Positions 17,620-25,880 of a stretch of DNA of 64,000 nt are shown here, piece by piece (the stretch's first letter is position 1; each line of letters opens with the position of its first letter). The notes under the pieces are model-generated. The model was not told the origin of the DNA and ran no database searches. It saw only the letters and a list, made by a program, of their open reading frames with translations. Made by a program: the position numbers and the translations under genes. Source of the stretch: Oscillospiraceae bacterium (GTDB lineage: Bacteria > Bacillota > Clostridia > Oscillospirales > Ruminococcaceae); assembly GCA_902362965.1 (NCBI GenBank), contig CABIYQ010000007.1, positions 3,027-67,026 of the forward strand, written 5' to 3'.

Positions 17620-18474
17620 ATGGCAAGTGCTGTTCAGTGGATTAAAATTACAACTGACATTTTTGATGATGAGAAAATGCTTCTCATTGATTCAATGTCG
17701 AATTCTGATGAAATCATCATCATTTGGTTTAAACTACTTTGCTTCGCCGGCAAGCAGAATAACAAAGGCGTTTTTATGATGAATAATATCCCCTACACTA
17801 CAAAAATGCTCTCCACTATTTTTAGAAGGAATGAAAAAACAGTAATAAAGGCTCTGAAAATCTTTGAAGAATTTGGAATGATACAGTATATAAATGGAGC
17901 TATTACTATCACTAACTGGGGAAGGCACCAAAATCTTGATAAAATCGAAGCAAATAACGAATATATGCGCAATTATATGCGAGAGTACCGTAAAAAGCAA
18001 AAAGCTGTTGCCGTTGGTAAAAATGAGGATAAAGTTAACGGTAAACTTAATGGTAAAGTTAACATTAACTCGGCAGAAGAAGAAAAAGATATAGAATCAG
18101 AAAAGAGTAAAACAGAAGATTCTATTTCCGATGAAACATTAAGCAATCTGGACTATGAGTCTATCATAAACTCTTTTAATTCTATCTGTAAATCCCTGCC
18201 CAAAGTAATTAAGCTTACGGAAAAACGCAAAAAAGCTATTACAGAGGTCAATAAACTTTTAGGAGATATAACATTTGAGCAGTTATTTGAAAAGGTTGCC
18301 AATTCGGATTTTCTTTCGGGGCGAAAAGGGACTTGGTGTTCTACTTTTGATTGGATTGTAGCTCCAGCCAATACTCTCAAAATTATTGAGGGGAACTACG
18401 ATGACCGAAAACAAAAATCAAAAGAGGATTACTCAGATTGTTCAAAATATGAGAATCTAACAATGGAGGTATAA
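17620..18474 (+). CDS. Phage-type replisome organiser / replication initiation protein
   Basis: A 284-residue protein. The N-terminal ~120 residues match the phage replisome organiser type: WIKITTDIFDDEKMLLIDSM, IWFKLLCFAGKQNNKGVF, and a winged-helix-like stretch ending in TITNWGRHQNLDKIE. A charged, lysine-rich linker follows (~130-180), then a C-terminal domain ending near GRKGTWCSTFDWIVAP. The ATG at 17620 has AGAAAGGA upstream; the frame is open from 17515 but without a site there. It pairs with the next gene, a helicase loader, 4 bases downstream. The linker is encoded by short DNA repeats that could act as an origin. Suggests that the element once replicated or can do so. Confidence 0.8.
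   Translation: MASAVQWIKITTDIFDDEKMLLIDSMSNSDEIIIIWFKLLCFAGKQNNKGVFMMNNIPYTTKMLSTIFRRNEKTVIKALKIFEEFGMIQYINGAITITNWGRHQNLDKIEANNEYMRNYMREYRKKQKAVAVGKNEDKVNGKLNGKVNINSAEEEKDIESEKSKTEDSISDETLSNLDYESIINSFNSICKSLPKVIKLTEKRKKAITEVNKLLGDITFEQLFEKVANSDFLSGRKGTWCSTFDWIVAPANTLKIIEGNYDDRKQKSKEDYSDCSKYENLTMEV
18034..18069 (+). repeat. Iteron-like 12-base repeats inside the replication gene
   Basis: Three adjacent 12-mers: GTTAACGGTAAA, CTTAATGGTAAA and GTTAACATTAAC, with a partial match (CGTTGGTAAA) near 18012. Phage initiator genes often carry their origin as internal repeats. Origin function is inference; a repetitive lysine/asparagine linker would give a similar pattern. Confidence 0.4.
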
Positions 18475-18478
18475 GAAT

Positions 18479-19177
18479 ATGAATGAAATGGATTATATAA
18501 AATGCTTCGATTACTATCGGTACTGTGCAGGTTTAAAAAGACGTCAATTCAATTATTATCTCAATAGTCTTTCTGTTAACCCACAAAAGGGACAAGAACA
18601 AGCCTTTGATGCAATAATTGCTTTCACTGAAAACTACCTGTCAGAAAAGAAGCCTGACGGTCTATTATTAATTGGTGGTGTAGGCAGCGGTAAAACCTTT
18701 ATGGTTTCCAGTGTTGTCAACAACATCATTGACAATATAAGCGAAGATGAAATTTTGCGGTTAGAATCGCCTAATGATCATGTTCTGAGAAATATGTCAT
18801 TTGATTACAATTGGTTTATCCATTGTATAGACTATGCCTGCTTTATATCAGTAACGGAACTATTTGAAAAATTAAAAACGTCAATTGCTTCGCAAGAAAC
18901 ATGGTTTTATGATAAAATGATTCAGCATCTCAAAACAGTACAATTATTGGTTCTTGATGATTTGGGTGCTGAAAAGTCGAGCGAATGGACAAAATCAGTT
19001 CTATTTGAAATCATTGATTACAGATATAATGAATTACTGCCTATACTTGTTACAACAAACTGTCCTCCAAAGGAATTAAAAGAAAAAATAGGTGACAGAA
19101 ACTTTGACCGTTTAAGAGAAATTTGTACATTGGTTTCTGTCACAGCTGAAAGTCAGAGAAAAACCTCTGTGCTGTAA
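18479..19177 (+). CDS. DnaC/IstB-like helicase loader ATPase
   Basis: A 232-residue AAA+ ATPase with Walker A GGVGSGKT at about residue 67, Walker B LLVLDDLGAEKSSEW, a sensor stretch PILVTTNCPP and a late RLREIC arginine region. This layout is typical of phage and element DnaC-like proteins that load the replicative helicase. The gene follows the initiator at 4 bases with GGAGGT before the ATG. A terminator follows, so the two genes form a small operon. Confidence 0.85.
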   Translation: MNEMDYIKCFDYYRYCAGLKRRQFNYYLNSLSVNPQKGQEQAFDAIIAFTENYLSEKKPDGLLLIGGVGSGKTFMVSSVVNNIIDNISEDEILRLESPNDHVLRNMSFDYNWFIHCIDYACFISVTELFEKLKTSIASQETWFYDKMIQHLKTVQLLVLDDLGAEKSSEWTKSVLFEIIDYRYNELLPILVTTNCPPKELKEKIGDRNFDRLREICTLVSVTAESQRKTSVL

Positions 19178-19209
19178 GCGATTAATATATCTACCATTTA
19201 TAATATTAC

Positions 19210-19247
19210 AAAAGCCATTGATTTTTAATAGTCAATGGCTTTTTTCT
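19210..19247 (+). terminator. Terminator of the element's replication operon
   Basis: AAAAGCCATTGA (19210-19221) pairs with TCAATGGCTTTT (19232-19243), followed by TTTTCTAT. It lies 33 bases after the helicase-loader stop. The ~190 bases after it, up to the next gene, show no clear feature. Confidence 0.8.
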
Positions 19248-19437
19248 ATATGAAAGGACACACTTATCCGTGCCCTATGATAATATATAAGGTTTTTTCA
19301 AAAATTGGCTTAGTTTAGTGAAATTCCACATAATAAAGGGCAAAATTCATGCATAGATTCAGCAAAAGCAACAACTCAGCTTCTCAACCGTTGTTAACCG
19401 CGGGAAAGTATAAGCATTTTTAGGTGAGAACAAGTCA

Positions 19438-19743
19438 TTATTCTAAACCCAAAAGAATGTTTACAGCTTTCTGGAGGTCTGGTTTGGTGCGATAAGCCAT
19501 AATTACCTTTCGTTCTTGGTCGCTTAAATCCTCCGGTGATAATCTGACGTCAAGCAATTCACTGGGAGATACATTCAATGCCTTGCAAATATCCGCAAGT
19601 ATATCCGCATCGGGACGGTTAATGCCCTGTTCCCAGTTGGAAACTCTGCTGTTGCTGACACCGATTTTCTGTGCTAGTTCCTTTTGACTGAAACCACGCA
19701 TTTCCCGATACTTACGGATTCTTGCACCAATTTCATATTTCAT
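19438..19743 (-). CDS. XRE-family (Cro/CI-type) repressor
   Basis: A 101-residue protein with an N-terminal helix-turn-helix: IRKYREMRGFSQKELAQKIG then VSNSRVSNWEQGINRPD, and a short helical tail after ~residue 70. The ATG at 19743 has GAGGTGA upstream. It is transcribed away from another XRE gene at 19890 from a shared control region whose dyads sit inside both promoters, as in a phage lysis/lysogeny switch. Probably autoregulated and likely represses the divergent gene. Confidence 0.85.
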   Translation of the reverse strand: MKYEIGARIRKYREMRGFSQKELAQKIGVSNSRVSNWEQGINRPDADILADICKALNVSPSELLDVRLSPEDLSDQERKVIMAYRTKPDLQKAVNILLGLE

Positions 19744-19761
19744 CAAATCACCTCTACACTA

Positions 19762-19790
19762 ATTATAACCCATGAATTCTGGTATGTCAA
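19762..19790 (-). promoter_or_regulatory. Promoter of the minus-strand repressor with internal operator
   Basis: Minus strand: TTGACA (19785-19790), 17-base spacer, TATAAT (19762-19767). The spacer holds the partly symmetric CCATGAATTCTGG (19770-19782), related to the other two dyads of this control region. Confidence 0.75.
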
Positions 19791-19821
19791 CAAAGAAATC
19801 AAGATAATCTGTAGAATCTGC

Positions 19822-19873
19822 TTGACTTCACAGATATTCTGTGGTAAAATGGAATTATATCCAGAAATTCTGG
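19822..19873 (+). promoter_or_regulatory. Promoter of the divergent XRE gene with two operators
   Basis: TTGACT (19822-19827), 17 bases, TAAAAT (19845-19850). The perfect dyad CACAGATATTCTGTG (19829-19843) fills the spacer, and CCAGAAATTCTGG (19861-19873) covers the likely transcript start. Binding at either should block the polymerase. Which of the two XRE proteins binds is not known. Confidence 0.7.
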
Positions 19874-19889
19874 AAAAGGAGTTTGTCTT

Positions 19890-20078
19890 ATGAGAGTTTA
19901 TGAAAACGTTCGTACGTATATTAAGAAAAATGGACTGAATCAGTCCAGCATTGCAAAGAAAGCAGGGATTTCCGCTAAGAATTTTGATGCGATTCTGAAC
20001 GGAAAACAAACGCTATGCCTGGATGATTTAAGGGCAATTTGCTATGCGCTGAACGTTAGACCTGAAAAATTTATGTAG
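19890..20078 (+). CDS. Small XRE-family regulator
   Basis: A 62-residue protein that is almost only a helix-turn-helix domain: VRTYIKKNGLNQSSIAKKAG, then SAKNFDAILNGKQTLCLDDL. AAAAGGAG precedes the ATG. It is divergent from the 101-residue repressor and so corresponds in position to a Cro-like partner. It is first in a rightward run of genes that continues with the membrane and zinc-ribbon proteins. Confidence 0.8.
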   Translation: MRVYENVRTYIKKNGLNQSSIAKKAGISAKNFDAILNGKQTLCLDDLRAICYALNVRPEKFM

Positions 20079-20113
20079 ACTATGAAATAAGACAAGAGCG
20101 AAAGGTGAAAATT

Positions 20114-20782
20114 ATGGTACTTGAATTTTTGAAGTATGCGTACTTCAATATTACAAAGGGTGATGATATGAACGATATTCTAAGCAAATGTGCAAACAAA
20201 GCGTATATGGATTTATGCAGAACAATCAAATTTAAAACAGTTGACGGAAATATCAAAGCAGAGTACAAGGCAAAAATTTGTGATATGCTCGTCAATGAAT
20301 ATAATGCTTTATGTAATGCTGTCAATGCTTGTTCCTCTGAAAATGAAGAGCAAGAAATTTTCGATAATGAGCACAACCGAATCTGCGAAGAAATCATCAA
20401 AACATATTCTGAAATCAGCGATTTTACATACGGTCAGGCGCAGAAGTGGCTGAATATGATGCTGAAATATGTCCTCTTAATTGAGGAAGATTCTGTTCTG
20501 AAAAGTTATCTGCATATTCCAGTTGACAGTTATATTATGCAGGCTGTAGGTTCAAATAATCCTAAACTAAAATATTGCTTGAAATTGGAGTGCGTTCCCA
20601 AAAAGAGCGGTACTGTGGGTAAATACAGCGAAAGCACTTCAAAGCCTTGGAGTAAGTGGAACTATGAGGAATATATTGCTTTCCAAGATTCCATAAGAAC
20701 TGCAATTGCCGAGAGTGATTATAATTCTCCAATTGAATGGGAAAATGAGGCTTGGATTGAAGTTGCAGAATACAGAAAATAA
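20114..20782 (+). CDS. Hypothetical element protein
   Basis: A 222-residue, mostly soluble-looking protein without a family I recognise. It is rich in helices and acidic residues, with a Trp-rich C-terminal third (SKPWSKWNYEEYIAFQ, WENEAWIEVAEY). No signal peptide or membrane segment is visible. The ATG at 20114 follows GAAAGGTG; a GTG three codons upstream overlaps that site. It sits between the small regulator and two cargo membrane proteins, so it is likely co-transcribed with them. Confidence 0.65.
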   Translation: MVLEFLKYAYFNITKGDDMNDILSKCANKAYMDLCRTIKFKTVDGNIKAEYKAKICDMLVNEYNALCNAVNACSSENEEQEIFDNEHNRICEEIIKTYSEISDFTYGQAQKWLNMMLKYVLLIEEDSVLKSYLHIPVDSYIMQAVGSNNPKLKYCLKLECVPKKSGTVGKYSESTSKPWSKWNYEEYIAFQDSIRTAIAESDYNSPIEWENEAWIEVAEYRK

Positions 20783-20798
20783 TAAGGAGAAGTGCTTT

Positions 20799-22031
20799 AT
20801 GGAATCTATCGTAAAAATGGTCTACAAAATGGATTTAAATATACTGAAAATATCCTGCAATGGAAAAGCCTTTGACGTTTCTCGTATCAAAGATATTCCT
20901 ATTGAGCAATGGGTCTTTCCGTTTTGTTCAAAAGGTGTAAAATGGAACGGTCTTTATGAAGAATTAAAGGCATTCACAGAAAGCAATGATTTTACGCTTC
21001 ATTTTGACAGTGACGATACTTCTTTTGAAATTGTAAAATATGCTTTGTCGGAAACTCCAGCTAAACTTATCGGCACAAACAATATCATTACTATTCTTTA
21101 TAATGAAAATCCGTTTACGACCAGAATCACAGTCAATGGAAATGTGTTCAATACCGCTCGCATTCAGAATCGTTCTATTGACGAATGGATAAACCCAATT
21201 CAAATCAGAGATTTGCAATGGAACGGTATTTTTGAGGAGATTACTGAATTTATTGGAACTGATGTCTATAAAATATATTTTGTTGGCAAGCAGGAATTTA
21301 TGAAACTGCTTATTGATAAATGCCAAAAAAATGTTGACGTATTCTACCGTGACCCTAAAATTGCAGAAAAAGTCAACAAGGTCAAACAACCAGTAAAATC
21401 TACACCAAATACTGCTTTATCTGCCCTTCCAAAAGTAAACACAGAAAATATTTCACTTTCAGTAAAGAAAACTGCCGAGAAGCTGAAAAATACTGCTGCT
21501 GAATCAGATTCTACAGAAAATCTGAACAACATTCCAATTAAAAATGATTTTATTAGAAAAAACATTATGTCCTTTTGTGCGGTCATATCAATTATTATGA
21601 CTTTTCTGCCCTTTGCAAGTTTCAGTGCAAAAGCAGGAGATGTTACGGGAAATAAAATCAGCGTAAGCGGATTTGAAACGCTGTTTGGTGTAAATGAAAT
21701 CAAAGTCGGCTCTAATAGTTCTATTTTTGGATTGATTCTGTTTCTCGTTCCAATAATTATAATTGTTATGAACTACATAAAACCTTTGAAACCGTTTAAA
21801 AAGTATATTGCAGTCGGCGCACCTGCCCTTGGAATTATCGGAGAATTTATTACATTTTTTGATTTAAGAGGAGCATTCAAGACTTTTATACAAGATGAGG
21901 GTGCAAAGTTAAGTTCATCTCTCGGAATAGGATTTTTCCTTATTTTAGCGTCTTATATTCTGACTGCTGTTGTAGGTCTTATGATGTATCATGGTATGGA
22001 ACTGCCGAAAAAGAAAAAGAATAGGAAGTGA
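20799..22031 (+). CDS. Membrane protein with duplicated N-terminal domain
   Basis: A 410-residue protein of no family I recognise. Two ~75-residue repeats fill the N-terminus: the first contains GKAFDVSRIKDIPIEQW then VKWNGLYEEL, the second GNVFNTARIQNRSIDEW then LQWNGIFEEI. A Ser/Lys-rich linker (about 205-265) follows, then a C-terminal region with about four membrane segments (for example SFCAVISIIMTFLPF and IFGLILFLVPIIIIV). AAGGAG precedes the ATG at 20799. The next gene starts 7 bases after the stop. Confidence 0.75.
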   Translation: MESIVKMVYKMDLNILKISCNGKAFDVSRIKDIPIEQWVFPFCSKGVKWNGLYEELKAFTESNDFTLHFDSDDTSFEIVKYALSETPAKLIGTNNIITILYNENPFTTRITVNGNVFNTARIQNRSIDEWINPIQIRDLQWNGIFEEITEFIGTDVYKIYFVGKQEFMKLLIDKCQKNVDVFYRDPKIAEKVNKVKQPVKSTPNTALSALPKVNTENISLSVKKTAEKLKNTAAESDSTENLNNIPIKNDFIRKNIMSFCAVISIIMTFLPFASFSAKAGDVTGNKISVSGFETLFGVNEIKVGSNSSIFGLILFLVPIIIIVMNYIKPLKPFKKYIAVGAPALGIIGEFITFFDLRGAFKTFIQDEGAKLSSSLGIGFFLILASYILTAVVGLMMYHGMELPKKKKNRK

Positions 22032-22037
22032 TTTGCT

Positions 22038-23210
22038 ATGATATGTCCAAATTGCAGTACGAATCTTGATGATAATGCAACGGAATGTTTCTTGTGCGGC
22101 TGTCATATTGAGGAACAGACTATTTCTGATGATGGGCAAAATTACAGTGTGAATACTTGTCCGGTATGTGGTTCTGAAATCGGCGAGCAGGAAAGTGTTT
22201 GTCCTATATGCGGTTCGCCTATTGAAAAAATAACGCAAACTGAAAATAATCAGGAAGAATATAATACAGAAAATATTGAAAAATCTGAACCGCAAAACAG
22301 ATCCAACAAAAATTTGATTATAATTATTATTTCTGTAATTGCAGTAGTAATAATTGGCATACTGGTATTTTTACTTTTAGGTAAGGAAGATACAAAAGAC
22401 AGTCAAAGTGAGGTATCTCAAGCAGAAGTTACAACTACTTTGGTTACAGAATCTACAACAGAAACTACCACAACTTCCGCCACTACAGAAACAACGACTA
22501 CAGTAACTACGGAAATTACAACAACCGCCGAGTCATATGCAGATGTAAGCAGTTATATCGGATTCTGGCACAAAGAAAGTGTTGGCTACGACAGAGAGCT
22601 GACAATTTCGAGCGTAAAAAGAAATAATATTATCTTTTCGCTGTGGTACTATCGGACAGATTCAATTGAAGATATTCCCGCTGCACTTGAAAATAATACT
22701 GCATATTTTGACACGGGAGATGTTCAGGGATATCTTACATTTGAAGATGATATTATCACTGTTGCAATCACAAATTCTTCCCGTCCATATATGACTACTG
22801 AGGTTATGACCTTTGATGGACGTCATGACCATTCGTGGGAATATGAGGGATTCGATACCGCCGCTGATTTTGAACCGTACGTCATTGAGGTTACTAACCC
22901 GAAATTAAGTATCTATGATTCGCCGAGCTATAATGCAAATATTGTTGGAGAAATTACGGATAAATCAAGATATACAATTGTTGAGGAATACATTGAGCCG
23001 GGACAAACCTCAATCGGATACATCTGGGGAAAGCTGAAATCTGGATTAGGCTGGATAAATATGTATGATGCAACAATAGTTGATGATTCATTTTATGGGG
23101 AAGAAACACCAAATGTCTGGTGTCCGAACTGCGGTTATGGATTCTTTACAACTGGGGTTGGAACAGAAGGATTTAATTGCCCTGCCTGCGGTCATAATTG
23201 GTTGCCATAA
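22038..23210 (+). CDS. Zinc-ribbon membrane protein with SH3-like domain
   Basis: A 390-residue protein with two N-terminal zinc ribbons (CPNC...CFLC at 3-18 and CPVCG...CPICG at ~41-58), one membrane segment (about 95-117), a long Thr/Ser-rich linker (~130-165), a beta-rich domain, an SH3-like stretch (SIYDSPSYNANIVGEI ... GLGWINMYDA), and a final zinc ribbon (CPNCGYGF ... CPACGHNW). Zinc ribbons would lie at both ends, on opposite sides of the membrane if the single segment spans it. It is cargo next to the duplicated-domain membrane protein. Function unknown; sensing or stress-response is speculation. Confidence 0.75.
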   Translation: MICPNCSTNLDDNATECFLCGCHIEEQTISDDGQNYSVNTCPVCGSEIGEQESVCPICGSPIEKITQTENNQEEYNTENIEKSEPQNRSNKNLIIIIISVIAVVIIGILVFLLLGKEDTKDSQSEVSQAEVTTTLVTESTTETTTTSATTETTTTVTTEITTTAESYADVSSYIGFWHKESVGYDRELTISSVKRNNIIFSLWYYRTDSIEDIPAALENNTAYFDTGDVQGYLTFEDDIITVAITNSSRPYMTTEVMTFDGRHDHSWEYEGFDTAADFEPYVIEVTNPKLSIYDSPSYNANIVGEITDKSRYTIVEEYIEPGQTSIGYIWGKLKSGLGWINMYDATIVDDSFYGEETPNVWCPNCGYGFFTTGVGTEGFNCPACGHNWLP

Positions 23211-23314
23211 CATAATCATAATAAAAGAAAGCATCTCTTTCCGTTTATAATTTTTAATACCGTAAAAACAGCCGTAATCTTAAAAAATTACGGCTGAAAT
23301 TATAAAAGAAACAG

Positions 23315-23343
23315 TTGACTTCTTTTCGTTTATATCTTATAAT
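23315..23343 (+). promoter_or_regulatory. Promoter of the small serine recombinase
   Basis: TTGACT (23315-23320), 17 bases, TATAAT (23338-23343), 34 bases before the ATG at 23377. The 12 bases ACAGTTGACTTC around the -35 recur exactly at the promoter ahead of the large recombinase (26011-26022). A dyad (CAGCCGTAAT/ATTACGGCTG, 23269-23296) lies just upstream. Confidence 0.75.
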
Positions 23344-23376
23344 ATATACAACATTATATTTTGCGAGGTGTTTTCG

Positions 23377-23964
23377 ATGATTTACGGTTATGCGAGATGT
23401 TCCACCAATGAAAAAATGCAGGACATAAACAGACAAGTCAGAGAGCTGAAACAGCAAGGGGCAACCGATACTACGATTTATCTAGAATACGAAAGCGGTA
23501 TGAAAACAAATCGGGCAGAACTGCAAAAACTGCTTGATATAGTTCAGTCAGGAGATACCATTCTTGCAACAGAGGTCAGCAGAATTACCCGAAGCACAAA
23601 ACAGCTTTGCGATATTATTGAACTTGCTAAAAATAAGCACATCAAATTGGTACTTGGTACTTTCGTTGTGGATTGCAGTAAGGAGCTTGACCCAATGACC
23701 GAGGGTATGCTAAAAATGATGGGCGTATTCAGCGAACTGGAACGCAATATCATTAGTCAGAGAGTAAAAAGCGGTATGGAAAATGCAAAAGCCAAAGGCA
23801 AAACCATCGGCAGACCGCCTACAACAGCCGAGGACATTCCGAGTATCTTTTATAAGCATTATCCGAAATATAAAAAGGGTGAGATAAATAAAAAGGAGTT
23901 TTCAAGGCTTTGTGATTTGTCCTATCCGACGATTTATAAGTATTTGGAGATTGTGGAGAAATAA
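23377..23964 (+). CDS. Small serine recombinase (resolvase/invertase type)
   Basis: A 195-residue recombinase. The N-terminal catalytic domain opens with YGYARCSTNE (Ser9 as the expected nucleophile) and holds the family stretches ITRSTKQLCDIIE, MTEGMLKMMGVFSELERNIISQRV and GRPPTT. The C-terminal ~50 residues form a helix-turn-helix (EFSRLCDLSYPTIYKYLEI). The ATG at 23377 has GAGGTG upstream. Its role in the element is unclear: dimer resolution, inversion or a help in excision. No pair of inverted sites was found next to it. Confidence 0.88.
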   Translation: MIYGYARCSTNEKMQDINRQVRELKQQGATDTTIYLEYESGMKTNRAELQKLLDIVQSGDTILATEVSRITRSTKQLCDIIELAKNKHIKLVLGTFVVDCSKELDPMTEGMLKMMGVFSELERNIISQRVKSGMENAKAKGKTIGRPPTTAEDIPSIFYKHYPKYKKGEINKKEFSRLCDLSYPTIYKYLEIVEK

Positions 23965-24003
23965 CCTTACATTAAGTATAAACTAAAAAGGAGATTGTAA
24001 AAA

Positions 24004-24933
24004 ATGGAAAACACAGCAAAATATGAATTCACAGGTGAAACTCGTATTGTAAAAAACAATAGTTCTGAACATGAAGTAAAACGTATTAGGGCATTGAAAG
24101 GATTTAAACCTCCCACTATGTTAGATGAAGTTAATATAGGGGACTTGGGTGGCTGGATTGAAGAGGAAAACAATCTTTCTCAAGATGGACTGTGTTGGGT
24201 CGATGAAAATGCAGTTGTAATAGAAAGCGCAGTTGTTAAAGATGACGCTTATGTTTGTGGGAATGCTGTTATTTGTGAAAATGCGGTTATATGCAGATTT
24301 GGAACAGTAGATGAAAATGCATTCGTAGGGGGAAATTCAATAATAAGCGATAAGGCTACCGTTTTTGAAAGAGCAAAAATATCTGGTTATGTCACAATTA
24401 AAGGAAATGTTGAAGTAAGAGGATTAGCTTGTTTAATTGGATTAAATGAAGAAAATAGAACAGTAATTGATGGCGATATTATTATCTTTTCAAGCCTTGG
24501 GATAAAAAAATGGGATGTTAAAATCTGCTCCAGAAAAATTATAGAAAACCATTCGGATATTGGTCTACCACAAAATAATGCTGTCATCAGTTTTTATGAC
24601 CCCAATAGATATAATAACGACAAAAACTATAAACTTGTTGATTACAGCGAAAAAGCAGATAGTGTACTCTACATTCCGCTTGACGATTTTCAAACAGAAC
24701 TTCCCGAAGCCGAAAAAATAGCAGAATTTGTATATTTTGCAGAGTCGAAAGAACTGCAAATAATATGTCAATGTGAATCGGGGCAGAATCGGAGTGCAGG
24801 CTGTGCCGCTGCGATTCTGGAACATTTTAATCATTCTGGTGATTTTATATTGAATAATCATAGATACCACCCTGACGAAATGGTATATTATGCGGTGTTG
24901 GACGCCCTTGAAGCGTTTGGCGATAACAAATAA
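24004..24933 (+). CDS. Beta-helix-like protein with C-terminal phosphatase-like CX5R motif
   Basis: A 309-residue protein. Residues ~60-150 carry a repeated N/E-A-V/F pattern (VDENAVVIESAVVKDDAYV, CGNAVICENAVI, DENAFVGGNSII) like hexapeptide/left-handed beta-helix proteins. The last ~90 residues contain IICQCESGQNRSAGCAAAI, whose CESGQNRS fits the CX5R loop of cysteine-based tyrosine/dual-specificity phosphatases, followed by a helix. AAAAGGAG precedes the ATG. It is in the cargo region of the element, in its own unit ended by a strong terminator. Catalysis is not shown; the general-acid Asp is uncertain. Confidence 0.65.
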   Translation: MENTAKYEFTGETRIVKNNSSEHEVKRIRALKGFKPPTMLDEVNIGDLGGWIEEENNLSQDGLCWVDENAVVIESAVVKDDAYVCGNAVICENAVICRFGTVDENAFVGGNSIISDKATVFERAKISGYVTIKGNVEVRGLACLIGLNEENRTVIDGDIIIFSSLGIKKWDVKICSRKIIENHSDIGLPQNNAVISFYDPNRYNNDKNYKLVDYSEKADSVLYIPLDDFQTELPEAEKIAEFVYFAESKELQIICQCESGQNRSAGCAAAILEHFNHSGDFILNNHRYHPDEMVYYAVLDALEAFGDNK

Positions 24934-24953
24934 TCTGATAATATAAAAAAGAC

Positions 24954-24996
24954 GAACCAGAGAGCATAAAAGCTCTCTGGTTCTTTTCATTTTTAG
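24954..24996 (+). terminator. Strong rho-independent terminator
   Basis: GAACCAGAGAGC (24954-24965) pairs with GCTCTCTGGTTC (24972-24983), loop ATAAAA, then TTTTCATTTTT. It ends the rightward cargo unit and faces the leftward regulator that stops at 25035. Confidence 0.9.
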
Positions 24997-25034
24997 GTTA
25001 CAGCCAAACTATCTATTAATGTTGAAATTTTTTA

Positions 25035-25595
25035 TCATTTCATATCATCAACAATTTTCATAATGGTATTTTTAATCAAAGAATGGGAAGAAGCTTTTGC
25101 ATAATCAGAAACTTCATGAGGTAGACAGTTAAAAAAATCTGCAAAGCTGTCAATATTTGTATTGAACTGTTTGAACATCTTTCGATTGAAATTGAATTTA
25201 TGTATATGAACAGAACGCAACAGCTTAAAAAAGTCTTTATGTTCAATTATATCACTCAGGCTTTCAAGTGCTTCCTTGTATGGTGATTTATTGATAGATT
25301 CAAGTACTTTAATTGCGTTTTCAGACAGACCTATAACAGCTTGAACATCAGTTCTATTCCTTTGTTTACAATCATACTCACACATCAGGTAACCATAGTC
25401 ACAGTCAAAGATTTCGCACATTTTGAAAAAATCTTCAAAACAAGGCATTGTCTTTCCTTTTTCCCAATTTGCAACAGTCTGTCGTGATTCATATGCATAT
25501 CCCATATGTTCGGCAAAGGCACCTTGACTTTTAAAGCCTGCCTTTATACGCTCTTCCTTGATTCTTTTGCCAATTGCTTTTTTGTCATATTTCAT
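25035..25595 (-). CDS. XRE-family regulator with C-terminal extension
   Basis: A 186-residue protein. Its N-terminal ~70 residues are a helix-turn-helix (IGKRIKEERIKAGFKSQGAFAEHMG, then SRQTVANWEKGKTMPCFEDF). The remaining ~110 residues are helical and without a family I recognise. It is divergent from the 45-residue ORF and recombinase genes, with ~285 bases between, so it is a candidate controller of recombinase expression. This link is inference from position. Confidence 0.82.
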   Translation of the reverse strand: MKYDKKAIGKRIKEERIKAGFKSQGAFAEHMGYAYESRQTVANWEKGKTMPCFEDFFKMCEIFDCDYGYLMCEYDCKQRNRTDVQAVIGLSENAIKVLESINKSPYKEALESLSDIIEHKDFFKLLRSVHIHKFNFNRKMFKQFNTNIDSFADFFNCLPHEVSDYAKASSHSLIKNTIMKIVDDMK

Positions 25596-25653
25596 GTTGT
25601 TGACTCCGCTACTTTTTTTCTATAATTTGATTTTTTGGTAGTAAAACGTGGTG

Positions 25654-25682
25654 TTGTAGTTTACATTGTACCATGCTATAAT
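25654..25682 (+). promoter_or_regulatory. Possible promoter ahead of the small ORF and recombinase
   Basis: TTGTAG (25654-25659), 17 bases, TATAAT (25677-25682), reading toward the 45-residue ORF ~200 bases downstream. The remaining bases up to 25880 show nothing else I can name. Confidence 0.45.
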
Positions 25683-25880
25683 AAAAATGTCAAGAGGGAA
25701 CAAGCTAATTCCTTTTGAGACAATAGCATACCGGTAATTGCTAAAGAGGACATTTCAAGCTGTCTTTCTCCTTGCGAAAAAACGCAAAACTAAAGGCACT
25801 AAATAAACTAATGCAGACAAGCAAAGAAATTTGTTTTTCGGCATAAGTATTATTAAAAACAATTGCGAGGTGCTTTTATT

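Noticed and set aside
23269-23296. Terminator for the zinc-ribbon protein gene
   Set aside because: The stem is good but lacks a T-run on the plus strand; the T-run is on the minus strand, where no gene precedes it.
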